Source: an uncultured Christensenella sp.
GTDB taxonomy: Bacteria; Bacillota; Clostridia; Christensenellales; Pumilibacteraceae
Assembly (NCBI GenBank): GCA_910577945.1
Contig: CAJTNI010000001.1
Span: 121,248 to 185,247 of the forward strand
Length of the DNA stretch: 64,000 nt
Direction: 5' to 3'
The notes under the pieces were generated by a model. It was not told the DNA's origin, ran no database searches, and saw nothing but the letters and a program-made list of their open reading frames with translations. Shown piece by piece: positions 1 through 8,381 of the stretch. Made by a program: the position numbers and the translations under genes. Every line of letters begins with the position of its first letter. Position 1 is the stretch's first letter.

Positions 1-620
1 GACAAATAGTAACCGCGATTGCCGTTGAACGTGTACGGCTTTCGACACAGCTGCATGCACTTGCCGCGATTGCCGCTGTACGACGACGCGAGCGACGAAA
101 AATAACAGTTGCCCGAAAAGCAAACGCACAACGCGCCCTGCACGAAAAACTCGATTTCCAAACCCGATTGTTTGATTTTTCGTATATCGCACGGCAAAGT
201 TTCGCGAGCAAGCACTGCGCGGCGTATGCCCAAATCGCACAGTATTTTCGCGCCCTCTGCGTTATGTACGCCCATTTGCGTGCTGGCGTGCAGCGGGAAA
301 TCTGGCAACGCCCTTTTCAATTTTTCGATAAAACGGATATCCTGAACGATAGCGGCATCCGCACCGCAATCGTACGCAAACCGCGCCGTGTCCAGCGCGC
401 GCCGCATTTCTCCGTCCTTAATAAGCGTGTTTAACGTAATGAACACGCGCGTGCCGAACATATGAGCATATTCGACCGCCGCACGCAGCGTTTCCTCGGT
501 GAAGTTTTCGGCTTTCGCGCGCGCGCCGAAATTTGGCATGCCCAAATACACGGCGTCCGCGCCTGCGACCACCGCCGCGCGCAGCGCGGAAAACGAACCT
601 GCCGGCGCAACTATTTGCAT
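1..620 (-). CDS. U32 family peptidase (collagenase-like), truncated by window edge
   Basis: About 206 N-terminal codons are visible; the C-terminus lies beyond base 1. I translated this gene directly from the reverse strand. It opens MQIVAPAGSFSALRAAVVAG and continues with GADAVYLG and FGARAKAENFT, the standard opening of U32 peptidases. The U32 signature EFFVQGALCVCFSGNC is followed by a further cysteine pair (GKCMQLC). U32 proteins are TIM-barrel enzymes that include collagenase-like proteases and tRNA or ubiquinone hydroxylation proteins, so the substrate cannot be named. The start ATG (618-620) shares one base with the pheT stop (TAATG), which suggests translational coupling and membership of the pheST transcript. 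Confidence 0.9.
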   Translation of the reverse strand, partial: MQIVAPAGSFSALRAAVVAGADAVYLGMPNFGARAKAENFTEETLRAAVEYAHMFGTRVFITLNTLIKDGEMRRALDTARFAYDCGADAAIVQDIRFIEKLKRALPDFPLHASTQMGVHNAEGAKILCDLGIRRAVLARETLPCDIRKIKQSGLEIEFFVQGALCVCFSGNCYFSSLASSYSGNRGKCMQLCRKPYTFNGNRGYYL

Positions 621-2992
621 TATCTCAGCTTAGCCCCGAACTCGGTTTCGAGTTTTTTGAGAACAGCGTCCATAATGCGCTTGATTTCGGCGTCCGCAAA
701 GGTGTTGTCCACGGGCTGCAAGCGCATGGAAAAAGCGACGCTCTTGTGCCCTTGCGGTATCTGCTCGCCCTCGTAAACGTCGAAGAGCTTCACGTCATAT
801 ATAAATTCGCTCACGCTCTTGACCGCCGCAAGCATAGTGCCGACGGGCGCGCCACGCTCGACCACGACAGCCAAATCGCGGTCTACGGGTTGCAGCTTGG
901 AAATGGGCGTATATTTGGCTATATCGCGAGCTTCGGCAAGCGCCTCGGTCACGTCGAGCTGCGCCACAAACACGTTTGACGGCAGCGCGAAACTTTCGCA
1001 AACAAGCGGGTGCACCTTGCCGAACTGTCCGCAAATGAGCTTGCTCTCTACGGATAGCGACAGCTTGGGGTGCAAATACGACGCCGTGGACGGCGCAAAC
1101 TCCGCAGCTACGCCGAAAAGCTTGATTACCTCGCCTACGATAGCCTTAATCGTGTAAAAATCCCCGTCGTTGCAAATCCCGATACTGAGCACGTCGCGCT
1201 CTTGCGGCAACGCTTTGAGCGGAAGCTCGTCGGCGATAAATACCTTTCCAAGCTCGAAAAATCGCATAACGACGTTCTTGCGCGCGCAGTTGCCCGCGAT
1301 GGACGACAGCATGCCGCCTACGGTTTGCGTGCGCATGACCGATACGTCGCGATTGAGCGGGTTTATAATGGGAATCTCCCTACGCAATGCGTCGCCGTCG
1401 GGAACGAGCAATTTATCCGCTTGCTCGGGCGAAACGAACGAGTAATTCAAAATCTCGTCTATGCCCAAGCTGGTCAAACGCGTTTTCAGCGCGTCGGAAT
1501 TTATATCGTGCGTATTCATGCCGCCGCGCGTTTGGTGCGTGTTTTCCGAATGCGTGGAAACGATATTGTCGTAGCCGTAAAACCGCATGATGTCCTCGGC
1601 GAGGTCGGGATATCCGTCCACGTCCTCGCGCACCAGCGGCACGGTGCATATAAGCGTTTTGCCCTCGGTCTTAACGGTAAAGCCCTGTTTTTTAAGTATG
1701 GAAATTATCGTTTTTCTTTCGATATCTATACCGAGCAGCGCGCAAATTTCGTCCTTTGTGGTTTTGATAATCTTTTCTACGGGCGCGGGCACGCCGTCGC
1801 TCGAATGATTTTCGCAAATTTGTCCGCAGCCGAGCGCGTCGACAAGCGCCAAAGCGCGCTCCGAACCGAGCTCGACCGACTGCCAATCCACGCCCTTTTC
1901 AAACCTCGACGAGGAATCGGAGCGCAAGCCGATTTTGCGCGACGTGCGCCGAATATTGCTGCGTTCGAACCGCGCCGCCTCCAAAAATACCGTTTCGGTA
2001 TCGGGGAAAATGCTCGTATACTCGCCGCCCATAACGCCCGCAATCGCAAGCGGTTTTTTGTCGTCCGCAATCACGAGTATCCCGTCCGCCGAATATTCCT
2101 TGCCGTCAAGCGCGGTTATACGCTCTCCGACAGCGCCCTTGCGCACCGTAATCCTTCCGTCGATATACTTGCGGTCGAACGCATGGAGCGGCTGCCCGTA
2201 TTCCAAAAGAACGTAGTTGGTGATATCCACGAGGTTGTTTATAGGGCGAATTCCGCACAAACGCAGCCTGTCGCGCATCCACTTGGGCGATTTTTCTATC
2301 TTGACGTTTTTGATTATTCTTCCGATATAGCGACTGCACAGCGTTTTGTCGGCAATCTCCACGGCGGGAATTTCGCAGGCGGCAATCGTTTTATACGTCA
2401 GCTTGGGCGACTTGAATTTTTTGCCGAGCAAAATGGCTATTTCACGCGCAAGATTGACTATCGCCTGACAGTCGGGACGATTGGCGGTTATCGAAACGTC
2501 GAGCACGGTATCGTCGATTCCGAGCGTGCGCATAATGTTTTCGCCCGCAACGCTGTCCTTGGGCAGTATGAGTATGCCGTCCACGCTCGCGCCGTCGATA
2601 ACGTCATCGTCTACGCAAAGCTCGCTGCCCGAGCAAAGCATGCCGTAGCTGTCTACGCCGCGCAGCTTTGCGGCAGCCAAGGTCTTTCCGTCCGGCAGCG
2701 TCGCGCCGACGGTGGCTACGGGAACGTAATCGCCCTGTTTTACGTTCTGCGCGCCCGTTACGATTTGCACTGTTTGCGCGCCTATATTTATTTGACAAAT
2801 CCACAGCTTGTCGGAATTGTCGTGATGCACTATCGATTCCACTTTTCCGACGACAACGCCCGTAATGTCGGCGCGCGGCGCAATAATCTCCTCCACCTCG
2901 AAGCCGATGGAAAGGAGCTTGTCCGCAAGCTCTTGCGGCGTAATATCGCCTATATCAACGTAGTCTTTTAACCAATTCAAAGGGAGTTTCAT
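620..2992 (-). CDS. pheT: phenylalanyl-tRNA synthetase beta subunit
   Basis: PheT pairs with PheS as an alpha2-beta2 enzyme that charges tRNA-Phe in the cytoplasm. The 790-residue product has the usual bacterial length. The tRNA-binding OB domain is near residues 44-150 (ITGVVVGKVESIVHH). B3/B4 editing and B5 regions follow, then a synthetase-like core, and the C-terminal ferredoxin-fold anticodon-binding domain (SKLQPVDRDLAVVVE). The start ATG follows an AGGAGG ribosome site five bases away. It lies nine bases downstream of pheS and overlaps the U32 gene by one base, so all three are probably one transcript under T-box control. Confidence 0.97.
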   Translation of the reverse strand: MKLPLNWLKDYVDIGDITPQELADKLLSIGFEVEEIIAPRADITGVVVGKVESIVHHDNSDKLWICQINIGAQTVQIVTGAQNVKQGDYVPVATVGATLPDGKTLAAAKLRGVDSYGMLCSGSELCVDDDVIDGASVDGILILPKDSVAGENIMRTLGIDDTVLDVSITANRPDCQAIVNLAREIAILLGKKFKSPKLTYKTIAACEIPAVEIADKTLCSRYIGRIIKNVKIEKSPKWMRDRLRLCGIRPINNLVDITNYVLLEYGQPLHAFDRKYIDGRITVRKGAVGERITALDGKEYSADGILVIADDKKPLAIAGVMGGEYTSIFPDTETVFLEAARFERSNIRRTSRKIGLRSDSSSRFEKGVDWQSVELGSERALALVDALGCGQICENHSSDGVPAPVEKIIKTTKDEICALLGIDIERKTIISILKKQGFTVKTEGKTLICTVPLVREDVDGYPDLAEDIMRFYGYDNIVSTHSENTHQTRGGMNTHDINSDALKTRLTSLGIDEILNYSFVSPEQADKLLVPDGDALRREIPIINPLNRDVSVMRTQTVGGMLSSIAGNCARKNVVMRFFELGKVFIADELPLKALPQERDVLSIGICNDGDFYTIKAIVGEVIKLFGVAAEFAPSTASYLHPKLSLSVESKLICGQFGKVHPLVCESFALPSNVFVAQLDVTEALAEARDIAKYTPISKLQPVDRDLAVVVERGAPVGTMLAAVKSVSEFIYDVKLFDVYEGEQIPQGHKSVAFSMRLQPVDNTFADAEIKRIMDAVLKKLETEFGAKLR

Positions 2993-3001
2993 ATGCGCCT
3001 C

Positions 3002-4030
3002 CTATCTGAACATGCGCAAAAAGCGCACGTCGTTTTCCCAAAGCTGTTTAATATCGTTTATACCGCATTGAATCATCGTAATTCGGTCAAGCCCCATTCC
3101 GAACGCAAAGCCGTGATACTCGTCGGGGTCTATTCCGCAGTTTTCCAAAACCTTGCGGTTTACCATGCCCGCGCCCAAAATCTCGACCCAACCCGTGTTT
3201 TTGCAAACGCGGCAGCCCGAGCCGTGACAGTTAAAGCACGACACGTCCACCTCGACGCTCGGCTCGGTAAACGGGAAATAGCTCGGACGGAAACGAATAA
3301 CCGTATCGTCGCCGAAAATAAACTTCGCAAAGCCTTCGAGCGTGCCCTTCAAATCGCAAAGCGTCACGTTTTTGTCGACGACTAGCCCTTCCATTTGGTG
3401 GAACACGGGCGAATGCGTGGAATCGTCGTCGTTGCGGAACACTCTGCCCGGGCAAATCATTTTGAGCGGCGGCTTGTACTGCTCCATGAGCCGCACCTGC
3501 CCGCCCGAAGTCTGGGTGCGCAGCAGTATGCCGTCGTTTATGAAAAACGTATCCTGCATGTCGCGCGCGGGGTGGTCGGGCGGAATATTGAGCGCCTGAA
3601 AATTATAGTAATCGGTCTCCACCTCGGGGCTGTCGTAAACTATATAGCCGTTGCCCACAAAGTAATCGGTAAGGCGCTTTCTTATTTGATTGAGCGGGTG
3701 TATCGCGCCGACCGCGCGAATGGGCTTATCTATGGTTAAGTCCGCGCTTTCCGCATTCAGCGCGGCGTCAATAGCCTTTTTGTGCAAGACTTTTTCCTGC
3801 GCGTTGCATAGTTCGATAAGCTCGACGCGCACGTCGTTTATCAGCTTGCCCGCCTGCGGCTTTTGCTCGGGCGGAATATCTTTGAGCGTGCGCATCAACG
3901 CCGTCAGCGTGCCCGCTTTGCCGAACAAAAGCGTTTTCAGCTCGGACAGCGCCTTTTCGCTGTCGGCGCGACGCAGCTTGTCGAGCGCGTCGGCTCTGAG
4001 TTCATCGAGTTTAAGTTCTTCGAGATTCAT
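3002..4030 (-). CDS. pheS: phenylalanyl-tRNA synthetase alpha subunit
   Basis: This is the catalytic subunit of phenylalanyl-tRNA synthetase (class II), 342 residues. An N-terminal helical tRNA-binding arm occupies about residues 1-90. Class II motif 2 reads RVFRNDDDSTHSPVFHQMEG, and motif 3 appears near the C-terminus as FGMGLDRITM. The phenylalanine-pocket region is typical. The ATG has an AGGAGG site upstream. It is the first gene of pheS-pheT-U32 and follows directly on a T-box leader and terminator, so expression should rise when uncharged tRNA-Phe accumulates. Confidence 0.97.
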   Translation of the reverse strand: MNLEELKLDELRADALDKLRRADSEKALSELKTLLFGKAGTLTALMRTLKDIPPEQKPQAGKLINDVRVELIELCNAQEKVLHKKAIDAALNAESADLTIDKPIRAVGAIHPLNQIRKRLTDYFVGNGYIVYDSPEVETDYYNFQALNIPPDHPARDMQDTFFINDGILLRTQTSGGQVRLMEQYKPPLKMICPGRVFRNDDDSTHSPVFHQMEGLVVDKNVTLCDLKGTLEGFAKFIFGDDTVIRFRPSYFPFTEPSVEVDVSCFNCHGSGCRVCKNTGWVEILGAGMVNRKVLENCGIDPDEYHGFAFGMGLDRITMIQCGINDIKQLWENDVRFLRMFR

Positions 4031-4048
4031 AACTCCTCCTGAGATTTT

Positions 4049-4266
4049 TCAAACAAAAAAGCCCCGATACATCGGGGCGTCGTAAAACGCTGTACCACCC
4101 GAATTGGGTCTCGTTTTTGCACGTAACGCGGCATACGCCGTCGCTTACTCAGTTTGTTTGGGCGACGGTGCTCGTACGGTGAATATTCTTGCGCGTACCG
4201 CCTCTCAGCCGCGAGCGGTTCTCTGTGTTTGCGCGTGTCTTGTGCCGTACTCAAACGCATCTTGAT
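4049..4266 (-). promoter_or_regulatory. T-box riboswitch leader of pheST
   Basis: On the minus strand the conserved T-box sequence reads CGGGTGGTACAGCG (4088-4101; consensus AGGGTGGNACCGCG). It is followed by an intrinsic terminator, an 8-bp stem GCCCCGAT/ATCGGGGC (4061-4078) and a U-rich tract, 23 bases before the pheS ribosome site. A long structured Stem I region lies upstream. A TTC triplet at 4181-4183 is a candidate phenylalanine specifier, but I did not fold the RNA, so that codon is tentative. Pairing of uncharged tRNA with the T-box would form the antiterminator. Confidence 0.9.
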
Positions 4267-4273
4267 TTACATT

Positions 4274-4302
4274 ATTTTAGCACAAAACGTTTTAATTTGC
4301 AA
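4274..4302 (-). promoter_or_regulatory. sigma-A promoter of the pheST operon
   Basis: TTGCAA (-35, 4297-4302), 17-base spacer, TAAAAT (-10, 4274-4279) on the minus strand. This places the transcript start near 4266, at the beginning of the T-box leader. Confidence 0.75.
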
Positions 4303-4335
4303 ATGTTTTCGTCGGGTTAAAAATTATATTTTTAC

Positions 4336-5016
4336 TTATTTATCGACAACCAAGTCGAGCATATCCCCCACGCTCGCCGCGTGCAGGTACGTAGGCGGCA
4401 CTTCGCCTATGATTATCATTTCGCTCATAAGCACCTGTGTGGACGTTTTGATTGTCGAGGGCAGTCCGGGCACGGCGACGGCGACCGACCCCGAAATATT
4501 TAGGAACAACCTGTGCAGCGTTTGATTTATGCCCGATTCGGTAAACAGCGAGGTTATTTGCGTTTGCGTCGAGCCTACCAGATAAATCTTGATATTTATA
4601 TCGGGACCGAGACCCGTAAACAGCGTAACGCCGCTAAGCGAGCCGACGGGAATTTTAATGCCGTCCTGCCCTACCTCGTTGATTTTCTTCTGCGCGTTGA
4701 TAGTGACCTCTTGCGCAAGCCTGCTTATTGTTTCCGAGTCGAGCACAACGCTTTTTATGGCGTTTTTGTCGTCGCGACTGACAGTCAAATAGTCGGCGTC
4801 GGCGTTTGCGCTCATTACGTCGAGCACCGCAGCGCTTACCGCCTCGGTCGTGAGCGCGCGTATGCGTTCGTTGGATATCGTGATAATCATGGGGTTTACG
4901 TTGCTTTGAACAAACACGCCGATCCCGATTACTATCGCGATTATAAAGCAAAACGCGACAAACAATTTCTTTCGTATGCCGCGTTTCTTTTTTACTATTT
5001 TACAGCCGCTTTTCAC
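4336..5016 (-). CDS. yunB: sporulation protein YunB
   Basis: 226 residues in the YunB family. In Bacillus subtilis yunB is a sigma-E-controlled mother-cell gene needed for full sporulation; its biochemical role is unknown. A lysine/arginine-rich N-terminus precedes one membrane segment (about residues 19-39), and the rest is predicted outside the membrane. Family hallmarks include GVTLFTGLGPDINIKIYLVG and the C-terminal EVPPTYLHA. The start appears to be GTG with no clear ribosome site. It sits between spoVAE and pheST on the same strand with its own spacing, so it may have its own promoter (a weak CATATAT box lies about 10 bases upstream). Confidence 0.88.
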   Translation of the reverse strand: MKSGCKIVKKKRGIRKKLFVAFCFIIAIVIGIGVFVQSNVNPMIITISNERIRALTTEAVSAAVLDVMSANADADYLTVSRDDKNAIKSVVLDSETISRLAQEVTINAQKKINEVGQDGIKIPVGSLSGVTLFTGLGPDINIKIYLVGSTQTQITSLFTESGINQTLHRLFLNISGSVAVAVPGLPSTIKTSTQVLMSEMIIIGEVPPTYLHAASVGDMLDLVVDK

Positions 5017-5056
5017 TATAACGATATATATGCGAGCAAGCGGCGATTTGATACGT

Positions 5057-5437
5057 TTATTTTGAACGCGGGTTAAAAACGAGCGTTACGATATAGCTCA
5101 TCACGATTGCGATACCCACGCCGTACGCCGTGCGTATAAGCCCGCCCGCAAACGCGCCGACAAAGCCGACAGAGCGCGCCGAGTCGATGGCGCCTTTTGC
5201 GAGCGACGCGCCGAATCCGACTATCGGCACGGCGACGCCCGCCTGACACACTTTATAGATATAATCGTAAACGCCTACCGCTTCCAGAATTATGCCCGCA
5301 ATCAAAAATATCACGAGTATGCGCGCGGGCGTTAGCTTGGTGCGAACTATCAAAAGCTCCGCCGCAGCGCACAGCGCGCCGCCCGATGCAAACACAGCGG
5401 CATACGTGCCCAAATACTGTAAAACCGTAGCAAACAT
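5057..5437 (-). CDS. spoVAE: stage V sporulation protein AE (SpoVAE)
   Basis: A hydrophobic 126-residue membrane protein of the SpoVA complex, which moves dipicolinic acid into the forespore and releases it during germination. Several membrane segments are seen together with the family pattern TKLTPARILVIFLIAG and GVAVPIVGFGASLAKGAI. The start ATG at 5437 follows GGAGG and shares one base with the spoVAD stop (TGATG), favoured over a TTG one codon earlier. It is the last gene of spoVAC-AD-AE. Confidence 0.93.
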   Translation of the reverse strand: MFATVLQYLGTYAAVFASGGALCAAAELLIVRTKLTPARILVIFLIAGIILEAVGVYDYIYKVCQAGVAVPIVGFGASLAKGAIDSARSVGFVGAFAGGLIRTAYGVGIAIVMSYIVTLVFNPRSK

Positions 5438-6549
5438 CAATCTTCACCTCCGAACGGATTTTCTACTATGACGGCGTGCGAAATGCACGGTATCGTTTCG
5501 CCCTGATAGCAGCTTTGCGTGCTCATGAGCGCGCCCGTCGCCAAATAAGCGACGCGCTTGTATTCGCCGCTAATCAGCTTGTCCATAATGAAAGAATTAA
5601 AAATCGTAGCCGAGCACGCGCAGCCGCTGCCGCCCTGATAGCATTTTTGATTTACGTCGTAAATCATATTGCCGCAATCTATATAGTTTTGCCCGAGCCG
5701 TATACCGCGCTTGCGCATAAGGTCGCGAAGAATATCCGACCCGAGCTTGCCGAGGTCGCCCGTGACAATCAAGTCGAAATCGTTTTCGTTAAAGCCCGAT
5801 TGCGTAAACAGCGTAAACATAGTATCCATCGCCGCGGGCGCCATTGCCGCGCCCATATTGTTCAAATCGTTCGTGCCGAAATCGGTTATTTTACCGGGTA
5901 TTGCCATTACGAGCTTGGGAAACCGTTCCGTGTCCTTGTCGTTCTGCGCTACGACGGACGCCGCCGCGCCCGTTACCGTCCACTGCGCGTACGGCGGGCG
6001 CTGACACCCGTATTCCAACGGGTAACGGAACTGCCGCTCCGCCGTCGCGAAATGGCTGGACGCCGCGCAAAGCACGTTTGTGAAGTATCCCGCGTCCACC
6101 ATGGTCGCGGCGAGCATCAGCCCTTCCGTCATTGTAGAGCAAGCGCCGTAAATACCGATATGCGGCACGCCGATATCGCGCGCGGCATAGCTGGACGTGG
6201 TCATTTGATTGAGCAGGTCGCCCGAAATCATAACGTCGATATCGTCTATTTCGAGCCGCGCATTGCGTACCGCGCCGCGCACGGCGGTGTCGAACATGCG
6301 AATTTCGGCGCGCTCAAAGGTCTTTTCGCCGAGCTTGTCGTCGGTCTCGCAGCGCGAAAAATATTTGCCGACAGGGCCTTTCGATTCCTTTTCGCCCACA
6401 ACGCTCATTCTGCCTATGATGCGCGGCGTATTGTAAAACCGCATAATGCGCTGCCGCGGCGAAAAGCGCGTCGGTTCGGGCAAAATGTCCTTGTTAATCG
6501 AATCGAGCGATTCGGGCTTTGTTCTTCTTATCTTTTTGAATAACGCCAT
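5437..6549 (-). CDS. spoVAD: stage V sporulation protein AD (SpoVAD)
   Basis: 370 residues with a thiolase-like fold. SpoVAD is the component of the SpoVA complex that binds dipicolinic acid during spore formation and germination. The thiolase-type segment GIYGACSTMTEGLMLAA is clear, as are CQRPPYAQWTVTGAAASVV and the glycine-rich YQGGSGCACSA. It lies one base after spoVAC and overlaps spoVAE, so the three are co-transcribed and probably translated in a coupled way. Confidence 0.96.
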   Translation of the reverse strand: MALFKKIRRTKPESLDSINKDILPEPTRFSPRQRIMRFYNTPRIIGRMSVVGEKESKGPVGKYFSRCETDDKLGEKTFERAEIRMFDTAVRGAVRNARLEIDDIDVMISGDLLNQMTTSSYAARDIGVPHIGIYGACSTMTEGLMLAATMVDAGYFTNVLCAASSHFATAERQFRYPLEYGCQRPPYAQWTVTGAAASVVAQNDKDTERFPKLVMAIPGKITDFGTNDLNNMGAAMAPAAMDTMFTLFTQSGFNENDFDLIVTGDLGKLGSDILRDLMRKRGIRLGQNYIDCGNMIYDVNQKCYQGGSGCACSATIFNSFIMDKLISGEYKRVAYLATGALMSTQSCYQGETIPCISHAVIVENPFGGED

Positions 6550-6550
6550 A

Positions 6551-7024
6551 TCAGTACATTCCGAGTATCAACAAGTTTATCAATCCCGCGAGAGTAGACC
6601 ACACGATACCGTTTACTACGACCGGACCTACGACCGAAAACAGCTTAACGCTCGTGCCGAAAATCAACCCTTCGGTTTTAAATTCCATGGACGCGCTCGC
6701 CATTGCGTTGGCAAAGCCCGTAATAGGCAAAAACGAGCCGGCGCCGCCCTGACGCGCTATGACGTCGTAAAAGCCCAAGCCCGTGAACAAAATAGCGAGC
6801 GTCACGAGTATCATGGACGTAATGTTGGATATCATATCCTTTGGCATTGACGGCGCGATTAACGCCACTATATCGCCTATGCCTTGACCAATCATGCACG
6901 TCACTCCGCCTATCCAAAAGCTGTGCCACAGCGCTTTCGCTATGCTTGTTTTGGGCGTGACGGTTTCTACGTACTTGTTGTACTGTTCGTTGCGCTTTTT
7001 GAGCGCGCTTGTCTGTTCGGACAT
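6551..7024 (-). CDS. spoVAC: stage V sporulation protein AC (SpoVAC)
   Basis: A 157-residue inner-membrane protein with about four hydrophobic segments. SpoVAC family proteins form the mechanosensitive channel part of the spore dipicolinic-acid transporter. Diagnostic stretches are ALWHSFWIGGVTCMIGQGIGD and GAGSFLPITGFANAMASA. The ATG has a strong GGAGGAG ribosome site. It is the first gene of a reduced spoVA operon: spoVAA, spoVAB and spoVAF, which flank this set in Bacillus, are absent, as is usual in Clostridia. Placement directly after sigF matches the Bacillus gene order. Confidence 0.95.
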   Translation of the reverse strand: MSEQTSALKKRNEQYNKYVETVTPKTSIAKALWHSFWIGGVTCMIGQGIGDIVALIAPSMPKDMISNITSMILVTLAILFTGLGFYDVIARQGGAGSFLPITGFANAMASASMEFKTEGLIFGTSVKLFSVVGPVVVNGIVWSTLAGLINLLILGMY

Positions 7025-7042
7025 ACACTCCTCCGAAAGAAT

Positions 7043-7138
7043 TTATCTTACCCTGTCTTTAACGGTTTTCACGAGCTGTTCCCGTTCCGTAACGACGGTG
7101 TAGCCCTCGCCGACGGGGCGTTGCTTTGCCTTTTTCAT
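7043..7138 (-). CDS. possible 31-residue basic peptide ahead of spoVAC
   Basis: A short frame, ATG to TAA, encodes a lysine/arginine-rich peptide beginning MKKAKQRPVGEG, in the leader between the putative sporulation promoter and spoVAC. No ribosome site is visible, an in-frame stop lies just upstream, and the predicted transcript start falls almost on the ATG. It may simply be leader sequence. No family is recognised. Confidence 0.22.
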   Translation of the reverse strand: MKKAKQRPVGEGYTVVTEREQLVKTVKDRVR

Positions 7139-7143
7139 ATAGA

Positions 7144-7173
7144 TAATTTGGCGAATGCGCGGCGTTATTATTC
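7144..7173 (-). promoter_or_regulatory. candidate sigma-G/sigma-F-type promoter of spoVA
   Basis: On the minus strand, GAATA (7169-7173) and CAAATTA (7144-7150) are separated by exactly 18 bases. The Bacillus sigma-G consensus is roughly GMATR, 17-18 bases, CATNMTA; the -35 box matches fully and the -10 box in most positions. Location just before spoVAC, which is sigma-G dependent in Bacillus, supports the call. Confidence 0.45.
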
Positions 7174-7181
7174 ATTGCGAT

Positions 7182-7215
7182 AAAAAAACGGCTTTCGCCG
7201 TCGAACGAAAACCGT
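7182..7215 (-). terminator. intrinsic terminator after sigF
   Basis: A 10-bp stem ACGGTTTTCG/CGAAAGCCGT (one G-U pair) with an 8-base loop, followed on the minus strand by a run of seven T. It separates the spoIIA operon from spoVA. Confidence 0.85.
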
Positions 7216-7229
7216 AGTGCTATAAACCG

Positions 7230-7952
7230 CTATGCGTTATCCGCAAAATGCTCGCGTAGCTTTACGAGTATTTTACTTTCCAAGCGAGAAATTTGGACCT
7301 GCGAAACGTTGAGCGCGCGTGCGACCTCCGACTGCGTTTTGTCGGCGAAATACCGCAATAGTATTATCTTTTTGTCGCGCGGCGGCAATTCGCCGATTAC
7401 CTGTTTCAGCATCATGCGGTCGAGCTTTTCCTCGTCGTTCTCGCCCGTTTGCAGCTTGTCGAGCAAGGAGCGCGAGCTGTCGTCGTCGGTTTTCTCGTAT
7501 ATGGAAACGGGATGCTTGCCCGAATCCATGATGAACACCGCCTCTTGCGGCTCGATTTCAAACTGCGCGGCTATCGTCTCGATTGTGGGCGATTCGCCAC
7601 GGTCGCGCTTGTATTCCTCGACAAAGCGCGCGATTTTAATCGCGGTCGTCTTTGTCCCGCGCGAAACCTTTATCGGTCCGTCGTCGCGCAAAAACCGCTT
7701 TACCTCGCCCGCAATCATCGGAACGGCGTAAGTGGAAAACCGCACCTCGTACTGCGTGGAAAAATTGCGCACAGCCTTGATAAACCCGACGCAGCCGAGC
7801 TGATACAAATCGTCGTACTCGACGCCCTTGTTCTTGTATCTGCGTATAACCGACTTGATAAGCGGCGAATTTTTGGTGACGAGCTCCTCGCAAGCGCTGC
7901 GGTCGCCCAGCTGCGCCGAGCGAATAAGCTCTAACGTTTCTTCTCTTTCCAA
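7230..7952 (-). CDS. sigF: RNA polymerase sporulation sigma factor SigF
   Basis: 240 residues. SigF directs the first forespore-specific transcription after asymmetric division. Region 2 contains EYDDLYQLGCVGFIKAV and the -10 recognition helix STYAVPMIAGEVKRFLRDDG. Region 3 is near residues 105-150, and the region 4 helix-turn-helix reads TQSEVARALNVSQVQISRLE. The start is TTG with a well-placed GAGG, and the gene overlaps the spoIIAB end by 22 bases. SigF is held inactive by the adjacent SpoIIAB. SigG is a close relative, but the spoIIA neighbours decide for SigF. Confidence 0.95.
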   Translation of the reverse strand: MEREETLELIRSAQLGDRSACEELVTKNSPLIKSVIRRYKNKGVEYDDLYQLGCVGFIKAVRNFSTQYEVRFSTYAVPMIAGEVKRFLRDDGPIKVSRGTKTTAIKIARFVEEYKRDRGESPTIETIAAQFEIEPQEAVFIMDSGKHPVSIYEKTDDDSSRSLLDKLQTGENDEEKLDRMMLKQVIGELPPRDKKIILLRYFADKTQSEVARALNVSQVQISRLESKILVKLREHFADNA

Positions 7953-8380
7953 TCCGCACCTCGAATCGTCTTTGTCATCGTAACTACTGTTCCGTTCGGC
8001 TCGTTGCGCCCGACCGACAACGTGTCCATGAACGATTCCATTACGGTAAAGCCCATGCCGCTGCGTTCCTGGTCGGGTTTGGTCGTAAAAAACGGTTGCA
8101 TGGCATGCTCGATATCCTCTATGCCAATGCCGTAGTCAGACACGACGATATGTACGGTATTTTCGTCGATTGTAGTCTTTATGGTAACGATTTTATCCTG
8201 CGCGTCGGCGGCGTAAGCGTGGACCACGCTGTTTGTGACGGCCTCCGATACGGCGGTTTTTATATCGTTTATTTGGTCAATCGTGGGGTCGAGGTCAACG
8301 CAAAACGCCGCGACCGCATTGCGTGCAAACGCCTCGTTCGCCGATATCGCGCTGAAAGTCAATGTCATTTCGTTTTTCAT
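7931..8380 (-). CDS. spoIIAB: anti-sigma F factor SpoIIAB
   Basis: 149-residue GHKL-fold serine kinase that binds and inhibits SigF and phosphorylates SpoIIAA. The ATP-binding N box is AVSEAVTNSVVHAY, with G1 box DYGIGIEDI and G2 box GMGFTVMESF. It starts one base after spoIIAA and overlaps sigF by 22 bases, keeping the three products in balance. Confidence 0.96.
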   Translation of the reverse strand: MKNEMTLTFSAISANEAFARNAVAAFCVDLDPTIDQINDIKTAVSEAVTNSVVHAYAADAQDKIVTIKTTIDENTVHIVVSDYGIGIEDIEHAMQPFFTTKPDQERSGMGFTVMESFMDTLSVGRNEPNGTVVTMTKTIRGADWKEKKR

Positions 8381-8381
8381 G

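Noticed and set aside
1070..2971. 633-codon open frame on the plus strand
   Set aside because: It lies fully antisense to pheT, gives an arginine-rich product without family features, and is a by-product of pheT codon use.
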